Made by a program: the position numbers and the translations under genes. The notes under the pieces were generated by a model. It was not told where the DNA came from, did not search any database, and was given only the letters and a program-made list of their open reading frames with translations. From assembly GCA_007117565.1 (NCBI GenBank), contig SKGG01000011.1, forward strand, positions 1 through 6,732: DNA of 6,732 bases, in the 5' to 3' direction. Every line of letters begins with the position of its first letter. Position 1 is the first letter of the stretch. This document shows positions 1 through 6,137 of the stretch, piece after piece. Source of the stretch: Candidatus Izemoplasma sp. (GTDB taxonomy: Bacteria; Bacillota_I; Bacilli_A; Izemoplasmatales; Izemoplasmataceae).

Positions 1-814
1 TGGTCATAAAATGGGTGGCTTCAAAGTCCTCGATCATATGATTGATGATGCATTGATGGATCCGTTTAATGACATTCACATGGGCATCACCGCAGAAAAC
101 ATTGTTGAGCGTTATGGCATTCGTCGTGAAGATCAAGATGCGTTGGCCGCAGAGTCACAACGTCGTGCAGCTGCTGCACAAGATGCGGGCCGTTTTGTGA
201 ATGAAATTGTCCCAATTACGGTTCCCTCAAGAAAAGGCGATATCGTTTTTGAAGCGGATGAGTACATCAACCGCGCCACTAACTATGAAAAACTCTCAAC
301 CTTACGTCCTGCGTTTAAAAAGGATGGTTCGGTCACCGCTGGTAACAGTTCAGGCATCAACGATGGCGCAAGTTTCATGATTTTAGCCAGTGAAGCGTAC
401 GTGAAAGAACACAACTTAACCCCCCTCGCGGAAGTCGTGGGTGTCGGTCAAGGCGGCGTAGAGCCTACCTTGATGGGATTAGGCCCAACCCCCGCCATTA
501 AGCAAGCACTTTCTAAGGCCTCCCTAACCTTAAAAGATATGGAACTCTTAGAACTCAATGAAGCGTTTGCGGCGCAAGCGCTTGGCGTAATGGAGGAGTT
601 ACAACGCGATCATGGTGTTGATCTTGAATCACTCAAAAAAATCACTAACATCTATGGTGGCGCGATCGCGTTAGGGCATCCTGTGGGTGCGAGTGGAAAC
701 CGTATTTTAGTGACCTTATTACATGCATTACACACAGAACAAAAAAATCTCGGTTTAGCGTCCCTTTGCATCGGTGGAGGCATGGGAACGGCCGTTATTC
801 TAAGGAGAGTTTAA
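1..814 (+). CDS. Acetyl-CoA C-acetyltransferase-type thiolase, 5' end cut off by window
   Basis: Thiolase family enzyme that joins two acetyl-CoA to acetoacetyl-CoA or cleaves 3-oxoacyl-CoA with CoA; cytoplasmic. The frame is open from base 2, reading G-H-K before the ATG at 11. That ATG is internal: about 130 N-terminal residues, including the nucleophilic Cys (near residue 89 in the Zoogloea enzyme), lie upstream of the window. Counting from the ATG at 11, visible motifs are FNDIHMG (19-25; the His-Met pair is typical of short-chain acetoacetyl-CoA thiolases), NEAFAAQ (183-189), NIYGGAIALGHPVGASG with catalytic His223, and SLCIGGGMG with catalytic Cys253. The 30-residue His-Cys spacing equals that of the Zoogloea enzyme. 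About 8 extra residues lie between NEAF and GHP. A FadA-type long-chain thiolase is less likely. The next gene begins one base after the stop. Family certain; substrate length inferred. Confidence 0.93.
   Translation, partial: GHKMGGFKVLDHMIDDALMDPFNDIHMGITAENIVERYGIRREDQDALAAESQRRAAAAQDAGRFVNEIVPITVPSRKGDIVFEADEYINRATNYEKLSTLRPAFKKDGSVTAGNSSGINDGASFMILASEAYVKEHNLTPLAEVVGVGQGGVEPTLMGLGPTPAIKQALSKASLTLKDMELLELNEAFAAQALGVMEELQRDHGVDLESLKKITNIYGGAIALGHPVGASGNRILVTLLHALHTEQKNLGLASLCIGGGMGTAVILRRV
802..807 (+). promoter_or_regulatory. Shine-Dalgarno site of the short-chain dehydrogenase gene
   Basis: AAGGAG lies inside the last codons of the thiolase gene, 8 bases before the ATG at 816. It fixes that start and shows that translation of the two genes is closely linked. 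Confidence 0.8.
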
Positions 815-815
815 G

Positions 816-1535
816 ATGCGTTTAAAAGATAAAGTAAGTGTGATTACAGGAGGCGCGCAAGGCCTCGGTCTCGCGATGGCGTTACGCTTTCAAGCAGAAG
901 GTTCAAACGTTGTCATCATCGATTTAAAAGAGCCTGAAACATTGCCTGAAGGGATGACGTTTAAAGCCCTCAATGTGGCAGATATGCAAGCGACCGAAAC
1001 CGTCTTTAATGACATTATCGAAACGTTTGGTCGAATTGATGTATTAGTCAACAATGCCGGCATTACGCGTGATGCTATGACGCGTAAAATGAGTGAAGAA
1101 CAATGGGATTTAGTCTTGAATGTGAACTTAAAAGGCGTCTTTAATCTCACTCGTTTAGTGGGTCCCTTAATGGAGACACAAGGTGGCGGTTCCATCATTA
1201 ACATCTCCAGTGTGGTTGGTGAGTACGGCAACATTGGACAAGCCAACTATGCAGCGACTAAAGCGGGCGTCATCGGCTTAACGAAAACCTGGGCCAAAGA
1301 GTTTGCTCGTAAAGGGGTGCCTGTGCGTGTCAATGCGATTGCCCCAGGGTACATTATGACCGACATACTAAAAACAATCCCGGAAGAACTGCTTAAATCG
1401 TTTGCTCAAATGACCATGCTCAAACGCTTAGGCGAACCTGAAGAAATCGCTTCCTCAGCGCTATTTTTAGCCAGTGATGAAGCGTCTTATATCACCGGTC
1501 ATGTGCTCAGCGTGAATGGTGGCATGAGGTTATAA
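816..1535 (+). CDS. FabG-like short-chain dehydrogenase, probable NAD(H)-dependent 3-oxoacyl/3-hydroxyacyl thioester oxidoreductase
   Basis: Classical short-chain dehydrogenase/reductase of 239 residues, the normal FabG length. It would interconvert 3-oxoacyl and 3-hydroxyacyl thioesters. Seen in the sequence: cofactor motif TGGAQGLG (11-18), Asp36 at the end of the second strand (VVIID), NNAG (79-82), catalytic tetrad Asn104, Ser132, Tyr145 and Lys149 (YAATK), PG near residue 177, and the FabG-like C-terminus ending VNGGMRL. Asp36, together with Gln15 where biosynthetic FabG has Arg, is the pattern usually linked to NAD(H) rather than NADP(H). A degradative 3-hydroxyacyl-CoA dehydrogenase is therefore favoured over the fatty acid synthesis FabG; this is inference. 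A PhaB-like acetoacetyl-CoA reductase is the alternative, given the thiolase next door. The stop overlaps the next start by one base (TAATG). Confidence 0.92.
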   Translation: MRLKDKVSVITGGAQGLGLAMALRFQAEGSNVVIIDLKEPETLPEGMTFKALNVADMQATETVFNDIIETFGRIDVLVNNAGITRDAMTRKMSEEQWDLVLNVNLKGVFNLTRLVGPLMETQGGGSIINISSVVGEYGNIGQANYAATKAGVIGLTKTWAKEFARKGVPVRVNAIAPGYIMTDILKTIPEELLKSFAQMTMLKRLGEPEEIASSALFLASDEASYITGHVLSVNGGMRL

Positions 1536-2575
1536 TGGCCGCGTCAAACACACCCTTTGTCGGCGTTGTTGGCACAGGGATTTATCTTCCTAAACATACA
1601 CGTTCAGCCGCCGAAATTGCGGCCATGACCAACGGTGTATGGACAGAAGAAGCGGTCATTGAAAAACTCGGTATTAAGCAGATTTATCTTCCTGGTGAAG
1701 ACGACGGAACACAAGAAATGGCAGCGAAAGCGGCCAAAGATTTAATCGAAAAACATCAGATTGATCCCAAAAGCATCGATGTGATTTTATCAATTGGGGA
1801 AGAATGGAAAGAGTATCCTTTGACGACTTCAGCGCTTTATGTGCAAGATCAAATCGGCGCGGTAAACGCTTGGGGCATTGACCTTGCTAATCGTTGTTCG
1901 ACAGGTGTGAGTGCCTTTAAAATGGCTAAAGATATGCTATTAGCCGATGAAGACACGAACCGCATTCTTGTCGTTGGTGGATACAGAAATGGCGATTTTG
2001 TGGATTACAGCGACCGTCACATGTCGATGATGTATAACTTATCTGCGGGTGCTGGAGCCATCCTATTTGAAAAAAACTATCCTAACAACATCCTCCTTGG
2101 GTCTCATATCATTGCGGATGGCTCCCTTGCTCGAACCGCGGGTGTAAAATATGGTGGAACCAAACACCCGATTACGAACGATAATCTTGACGTGGCATAT
2201 AAATCTTTAAAACTCATGGAACCCGAGAAAATGAAAGCCCGTTTAAACGAAGTATCCATGGACAACTGGTTTATGTGCATCGATGAAGCGCTCAGAAAAT
2301 CAGCGTTATCACGAGACGACATCGATTATCTTGCAATTTTACATATTAAGCGTTCAGGTCATTTAGCGATGTTAGAGGCGCTAGGGCTTAGTGAAGCGCA
2401 AACCATCTATTTAGAAGATTATGGTCATATGGGCCAAATCGACCAAATATTATCATTGCATTTAGCCCTTAATCAAGGCACAATTAAACTAGGCGATCAC
2501 ATCGTGATGATCGCGGCTGGCATCGGCTATGTTTGGGGTGCTAGCGTGATTGAATGGGGGCCCAAGCGTGACTGA
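1535..2575 (+). CDS. Ketoacyl synthase III-like (thiolase-fold) condensing enzyme with atypical active site
   Basis: Protein of 346 residues in the KAS III / HMG-CoA synthase-like part of the thiolase superfamily. FabH itself is nearer 317-330 residues. Seen: N-terminal GVVGTGIYLP (10-19), a first-half strand followed by GEEW (88-91), nucleophile Cys121 in DLANRCSTG, glycine-rich SAGAGAILFE (170-179), His270 in LAILHIKRSGH at the catalytic His position, and a C-terminal AAGIGYVWGASVIEW resembling the FabH ending GGGFTWGSALV. Where FabH has the catalytic Asn (YGNTS), this protein has YGHMG with His298. Chemistry expected: Claisen-type condensation, or thioester transfer from CoA or ACP substrates; the actual reaction is unknown. 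The ATG at 1535 overlaps the previous stop by one base and follows GAGGT at 1526-1530. The stop is TGA, so UGA is not Trp here. FabH proper is unlikely because of context and active site. Confidence 0.85.
   Translation: MAASNTPFVGVVGTGIYLPKHTRSAAEIAAMTNGVWTEEAVIEKLGIKQIYLPGEDDGTQEMAAKAAKDLIEKHQIDPKSIDVILSIGEEWKEYPLTTSALYVQDQIGAVNAWGIDLANRCSTGVSAFKMAKDMLLADEDTNRILVVGGYRNGDFVDYSDRHMSMMYNLSAGAGAILFEKNYPNNILLGSHIIADGSLARTAGVKYGGTKHPITNDNLDVAYKSLKLMEPEKMKARLNEVSMDNWFMCIDEALRKSALSRDDIDYLAILHIKRSGHLAMLEALGLSEAQTIYLEDYGHMGQIDQILSLHLALNQGTIKLGDHIVMIAAGIGYVWGASVIEWGPKRD
2556..2570 (+). promoter_or_regulatory. Ribosome binding site and GTG start of livH
   Basis: A GGGGG run at 2556-2560 stands 7 bases before GTG at 2568-2570. 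This favours GTG over the in-frame TTG at 2550, which has no purine-rich site in front and would prepend only Asn-Gly-Gly-Pro-Ser. The chosen start overlaps the upstream stop by 8 bases (GTGACTGA). Confidence 0.65.
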
Positions 2576-3446
2576 TTTTATCCGTATCATATTTAACAGT
2601 CTTCAAACAGGCAGCGTCTTTGCACTGGCTGCGTTAGGGATTGTACTGATTTTTAGAACGTCTCGTACCACAAACTTTGCCCAAGGACTCATTGGGACCT
2701 TTAATGCCTATGTCGCAGCTTATTTGTTGTTACAGTATGGTTGGAACTTATGGTTGGTCGCACTGATTGCGTTACTCACAGCCTTTTTAACAGGGGTCAT
2801 TATCGATACGTTAATCATTCGTCCTGCAGCGAAAGTTAATCCCATCTCAAAACAAATCGTGACCTTAGGGATCATCATGATTCTCATCGGTCTCATTCCG
2901 TTTTTCTTTGGTGTACAGCCCTTGTTATTTCCAAGTTTTATTCCCAACACGTTTGGCATCGATATTTTAGGCGCGACGTTACGCTATAACACCATCTTTA
3001 TTATCGCTCTATCCGTAGCGTTAATGGGAGCGATGTTTTGGTTTATCCAATACACTCGTTGGGGCTTAGCCACCCGCGTGACCGCCTCTAATGAAACGAC
3101 TTCAAAATTGATGGGGGTGCCCACTAAGACTGTCACCATGGTGTCTTGGGCAACAGCGGCCATCTTAGGGACCTTAGCAGCGTTGTTTGTCGCGCCAAGC
3201 GTCAGTGTGCAACCAAACATGATGTTAAACGTCCAGCTCAGCGCCTTCTTTGCGGGTACGTTGGGTGGATTCTCAACGTTCATCGGCCCAGTGGTCGGTG
3301 CTTACATCATTGCATTTGCTCGTAACTTTACAAGTTTTTATATCTCTGATATTTGGGGGAATGTTCTCGTTTATTCTTCCATCCTCGTCTTCCTATACTT
3401 CAAACCGTATGGGCTTTTTGGTAAAAAGCCGACAAAGAAGGTGTAA
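2568..3446 (+). CDS. livH: LivH-type branched-chain amino acid (HAAT) ABC transporter permease
   Basis: Inner-membrane permease, 292 residues from the GTG start, close to the usual 290-310. It pairs with the next gene's product to form the channel of a Liv-type importer. Family signs: first hydrophobic stretch (about 12-29) followed by the NFAQG motif (36-40; NFAHG in classical LivH), then the RP turn after the third segment (85-86). Further on come a cytoplasmic loop TRWGLATRV...SKLMGVPT, which is the ATPase-contact region, and the late GTLGGFSTFIGPVVGA motif. About eight hydrophobic segments can be picked out by eye, and the tail is Lys-rich (ends KKPTKKV). An 8-base overlap with the condensing enzyme gene and a one-base gap to livM place it in the middle of the operon. 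Family secure. The transported compound is not readable and, given the neighbours, need not be an amino acid. Confidence 0.93.
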   Translation: MTDFIRIIFNSLQTGSVFALAALGIVLIFRTSRTTNFAQGLIGTFNAYVAAYLLLQYGWNLWLVALIALLTAFLTGVIIDTLIIRPAAKVNPISKQIVTLGIIMILIGLIPFFFGVQPLLFPSFIPNTFGIDILGATLRYNTIFIIALSVALMGAMFWFIQYTRWGLATRVTASNETTSKLMGVPTKTVTMVSWATAAILGTLAALFVAPSVSVQPNMMLNVQLSAFFAGTLGGFSTFIGPVVGAYIIAFARNFTSFYISDIWGNVLVYSSILVFLYFKPYGLFGKKPTKKV

Positions 3447-3450
3447 CATG
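3435..3450 (+). promoter_or_regulatory. Ribosome binding site and ATG start of livM
   Basis: AAGAAGGTG (3435-3443) within the last livH codons sits just before ATG at 3448-3450. It decides the start of livM. The frame stays open upstream to 3250, but that stretch lies inside livH and encodes non-family sequence. Confidence 0.75.
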
Positions 3451-4497
3451 TTTACCATCATAGATCGTTTATCAAAAACCATCGGTCAATTTTTCCAAGG
3501 ACATGTCTACCGCAATTATTTACTGTTTGGACTCGCAGTTCTCATGATTCCTCTCATGCATAACTTTCGCATCATCGGTTCAGGGACGTTAGGCATATGG
3601 GCGTACATTGTCATCATTACCGTGGTCGCCTTAGGACTGAATATCTTATTAGGTTTTAGTGGTCTAATTTCATTAGGAACAGCCGGTTTTGTGGGTGCGG
3701 GCGCGTTAGGGACAGGGGTCTTTTTAAGTTTAGGATTACCCTTTGAACTAGCGGCTTTGCTTACCATCGTGATTGCGGCGGGCATAGGGACTTTAATCGG
3801 CTTTTTCTCACTCCGCGTTGAAGGAATTTATCTCGCAATTGCGACCCTCTTTGTTGGTGAAATTTTAAGACAAATCTACACGCAAGTTGAGATTTTTGGT
3901 GGCCAGATGATTAACATTGGCGCCATCCGTTTTTTAGGGTTCTTTACCTTGAGTGCGAATCCACCCAGTGAACGTCGTATTCTCTTTGCGATCATTGTCG
4001 TCATTATGGTACTCATGATGATTGCGATGCACCATCTTGTTCACTCAAAAACAGGGCGTGCTCTACTCGCCATGAGTCGTTCTCAAGCCGCTGCTCAAGC
4101 CATGGGTGTGAGCATCTTGAAATACCGTCTCACCGCGTTTGTGACCGCAACCGTCTTTGCGACGGTGGGTGGCGTACTGTATGCTGTTTATATTCAAAAT
4201 GCGCCAACCACTGCGTGGACGTTAGATTTGAGTCTTTTCATCATCGCGATGGTCGTCGTCGGTGGCTTTAAATCAATTTATGGCACCTTCTTAGGCGCTT
4301 TCATCATTCATGGCATTCCCAATCTTATCTTAGCCGATCTTTTTGGGGACGTTTCGTTTATCTTCTCAGGCGTCTTAATTATTCTTGTTATTTTATTCTA
4401 TCCATATGGCGCCATCCAAATCTTTTATGACATCCGTAAATGGTATTATAAACTTCGCCTGAAATGGCAGCGAAAAGGGGTGAGTTTAGATGAGTAA
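3448..4497 (+). CDS. livM: LivM-type branched-chain amino acid (HAAT) ABC transporter permease
   Basis: Second membrane subunit of the importer, 349 residues from the ATG at 3448, within the usual LivM range. Seen: a short polar N-terminus of about 23 residues, then hydrophobic segments. The LivM hallmark LGLNILLGFSGLISLGTAGF spans 62-81, with Thr78 where most LivM have His (SLGHA). The cytoplasmic coupling loop reads SRSQAAAQAMGV and is followed by FATVGGVLYA. The late motif VVVGGFKSIYGTFLGA corresponds to GGLGS..GP..GA of the family. A basic cytoplasmic tail follows (YYKLRLKWQRK). A longer reading beginning at 3250 was rejected because its first 66 residues are the livH gene read out of frame. 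The stop overlaps livG by 8 bases (ATGAGTAA), implying translational coupling with the ATPase. Confidence 0.93.
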   Translation: MFTIIDRLSKTIGQFFQGHVYRNYLLFGLAVLMIPLMHNFRIIGSGTLGIWAYIVIITVVALGLNILLGFSGLISLGTAGFVGAGALGTGVFLSLGLPFELAALLTIVIAAGIGTLIGFFSLRVEGIYLAIATLFVGEILRQIYTQVEIFGGQMINIGAIRFLGFFTLSANPPSERRILFAIIVVIMVLMMIAMHHLVHSKTGRALLAMSRSQAAAQAMGVSILKYRLTAFVTATVFATVGGVLYAVYIQNAPTTAWTLDLSLFIIAMVVVGGFKSIYGTFLGAFIIHGIPNLILADLFGDVSFIFSGVLIILVILFYPYGAIQIFYDIRKWYYKLRLKWQRKGVSLDE

Positions 4498-5275
4498 AAC
4501 ACCACTCCTATCGTTAGAAAATGTCTCGATGACCTTTGGTGGTCTCAAGGCTGTAAATGAACTATCGTTTGATGTTTTTCCCGGTGAAATTATAGGCCTT
4601 ATTGGACCCAATGGCGCAGGTAAGACGACCGTTTTCAACTGTGTCACACAGTTTTATAAAGAATACGAGGGAAACATTCTCTTTGATGGTTTAAACGGTC
4701 ATGTCGATTTAAGAAACGTCAAAGTGACCGATGTGATTAAACAAGGGTTGGTGCGGACCTTTCAAAACGTTGAGTTGATTCCCGATTTATCGATCATAAA
4801 CAACTTGTTGATTGGAGCTCACACTCAGTTTAAATCCCGTCTAATCGATCATTTATTTAATACGAAAAAAGCGCGCCAAGAAGAAGCACGCTTACGAGAA
4901 AAAGCCCTCGAAATTTTAAGCTTTTTGAAGATCGATCATCTAAAAGATTTCTATGTCAAAGGCCAACCTTACGGCATCTTAAAGAAAATTGAAATCGCAA
5001 GAACACTCATGAGTGATCCTAAACTGATCATTTTAGATGAACCTGCGGCCGGACTTAATGATCGTGAAACCGACGAACTCGAAACGCTCATTTATGAAAT
5101 ACGCAAAAAGTACAACACCACCATCTTGTTAATTGAACACGACATGGGCTTTGTGATGAACATCTGTGACCGTGTGTGTGCGATTAGCTTTGGTAAGTTC
5201 TTAGCGATGGACGTGCCAAACAAGATTCAAAAGAATCCGCTGGTTCAAGAAGCGTATTTAGGGAAGGATGATTAG
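4490..5275 (+). CDS. livG: LivG-type ABC transporter ATP-binding protein
   Basis: Cytoplasmic ATPase subunit, 261 residues, about the standard LivG length. Domain order: Walker A GPNGAGKT (39-46), Q-loop Gln92 in RTFQN, signature region QPYGILKKIEIAR (159-171), Walker B LIILDE (179-184), D-loop AAGLND (186-191), H-loop His217 (IEHDM). The C-terminal DRVCAISFGKFLAMD and final EAYLG are typical of LivG. The signature departs from LSGGQ: the family often has LPYG, but here Leu is Gln159 and the usual Gln after Gly is Ile163. All other catalytic residues are present, so it should be active. The ATG at 4490 follows AGGGGTGAG (4476-4484) and overlaps livM by 8 bases. The stop directly abuts the livF start with no gap. 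Confidence 0.95.
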   Translation: MSKTPLLSLENVSMTFGGLKAVNELSFDVFPGEIIGLIGPNGAGKTTVFNCVTQFYKEYEGNILFDGLNGHVDLRNVKVTDVIKQGLVRTFQNVELIPDLSIINNLLIGAHTQFKSRLIDHLFNTKKARQEEARLREKALEILSFLKIDHLKDFYVKGQPYGILKKIEIARTLMSDPKLIILDEPAAGLNDRETDELETLIYEIRKKYNTTILLIEHDMGFVMNICDRVCAISFGKFLAMDVPNKIQKNPLVQEAYLGKDD

Positions 5276-6079
5276 ATGAGTATACTTTTAAACATCGACC
5301 ACCTTTCTGTCAGCTACGGTGCGATTCAAGCCTTAAAAGAGGTTTCTATTGAGGTTAAAGAAGGCTCTATTACGGCCATTTTAGGTGCCAATGGGGGTGG
5401 AAAGACCACCTTACTTAAGACCATCTCAGGCATTGTGCCTTCCCAACAAGGCACGATACGTTTGACTGAAAAAGACATTACTAAATTGGCAGCCGAAAAA
5501 ATTACAAGCTCAGGGATTGTCCATGTTCCTGAAGGACGTCAAATCTTTGGCGACCTCACGGTCTATGAAAACTTGATGATTGGCGCATTTACGGTCAAAG
5601 CTCAGTTTGTTTTAGAAACACAAATTGAACCTGAGGTAGCCACGCGCTTAAAAGACGCAAAACAACAAGATGATCGTGTGTGGTTAACGAAAAAAGACAT
5701 CATTGAAAACAATTTGATTAAAGTCTATCGTTATTTCCCAGTCTTACAAGAACGACGAAATCAAGTGGCCGTCTCCTTATCGGGTGGTGAACAACAAATG
5801 TTGGCCATCGCCAGAGGGCTCATGGCCACCCCCAAACTTTTAATTTTAGACGAACCATCTTTAGGGCTTGCGCCCTTGATTGTCAAATCTATTTTCGAGA
5901 TTTTAAAGAAACTAAATGAGACAGGATTGACGGTGCTCATTGTTGAGCAAAACGCCTTACAGACGCTTAAAATCGCAGATTATGCGTACGTCATCCAGGT
6001 TGGCTCTATCATCAAACAAGGGACGGCTAAAACACTCATTAAAGACCCAGAGCTTATCGAAGCATATCTTGGTAAATAG
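5276..6079 (+). CDS. livF: LivF-type ABC transporter ATP-binding protein with an insert
   Basis: Second ATPase subunit, 267 residues; ordinary LivF is nearer 235. Seen: Walker A GANGGGKT (37-44; Gly in place of the common Ala), VPEGRQIF (84-91, the LivF form of the Q-loop region), signature LSGGEQQ (168-174), Walker B LLILDE (188-193), D-loop SLGLAP (195-200), and VEQN (223-226), where Gln replaces the H-loop His as is usual in LivF. It ends with the family's EAYLG. The extra length lies between GAF (103-105) and VYRYFP (150-155), a charged stretch of about 44 residues where typical LivF has about 15. The start at 5276 immediately follows the livG stop and is served by GGAAGG (5262-5267). It would form the ATPase heterodimer with LivG. 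Confidence 0.95.
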   Translation: MSILLNIDHLSVSYGAIQALKEVSIEVKEGSITAILGANGGGKTTLLKTISGIVPSQQGTIRLTEKDITKLAAEKITSSGIVHVPEGRQIFGDLTVYENLMIGAFTVKAQFVLETQIEPEVATRLKDAKQQDDRVWLTKKDIIENNLIKVYRYFPVLQERRNQVAVSLSGGEQQMLAIARGLMATPKLLILDEPSLGLAPLIVKSIFEILKKLNETGLTVLIVEQNALQTLKIADYAYVIQVGSIIKQGTAKTLIKDPELIEAYLGK

Positions 6080-6137
6080 GCATCACACTGTGAAAACAGT
6101 AAAAAATATAGTAAGAAAAACTCTAGGAGGAAAAGAA
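6080..6137 (+). other. Intergenic gap between livF and the binding-protein gene, with small hairpin
   Basis: The only real gap in the operon (58 bases). It is A-rich and holds a perfect 5-bp inverted repeat, ACTGT (6087-6091) and ACAGT (6096-6100), around a GAAA loop of the GNRA type. A run of A rather than T follows, so it is not an ordinary intrinsic terminator on this strand. TATAGT at 6107-6112 resembles a -10 box, but no good -35 stands at the right distance, so a separate promoter is weakly supported. The hairpin could shape mRNA processing or stability; this is inference. Confidence 0.4.
6124..6130 (+). promoter_or_regulatory. Strong Shine-Dalgarno site of the solute-binding protein gene
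   Basis: TAGGAGG, 7 bases before the ATG at 6138, is the closest match to the ideal ribosome binding site in the window. This suits a binding protein needed in excess over its membrane complex. Confidence 0.85.

Noticed and set aside
890..1246. Minus-strand open frame of 118 residues opposite the dehydrogenase gene, and similar ones at 2104-2322, 2720-2959, 2984-3283 and 3516-3785
   Set aside because: All lie entirely opposite well-supported genes, have composition typical of reverse-strand shadows and show no recognisable motifs.
1..2575. A PHB (polyhydroxybutyrate) synthesis operon phaA-phaB-phaC
   Set aside because: The thiolase and reductase order fits, but the third gene is a thiolase-fold condensing enzyme and not an alpha/beta-hydrolase PHA synthase, and the reductase looks NAD-linked.
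3250..3447. N-terminal extension of livM
   Set aside because: It lies within livH, reads as non-family sequence, and the ATG at 3448 has a good ribosome binding site and the right length for LivM.
6087..6106. Hairpin after livF as a transcription terminator
   Set aside because: The stem is only 5 bp and is followed by A residues, not T. The next gene clearly belongs to the same transporter.
6107..6112. TATAGT as the -10 box of a separate promoter for the binding-protein gene
   Set aside because: There is no acceptable -35 hexamer 16-18 bases upstream and no extended -10 TG, and the surrounding A-rich sequence makes a chance match likely.
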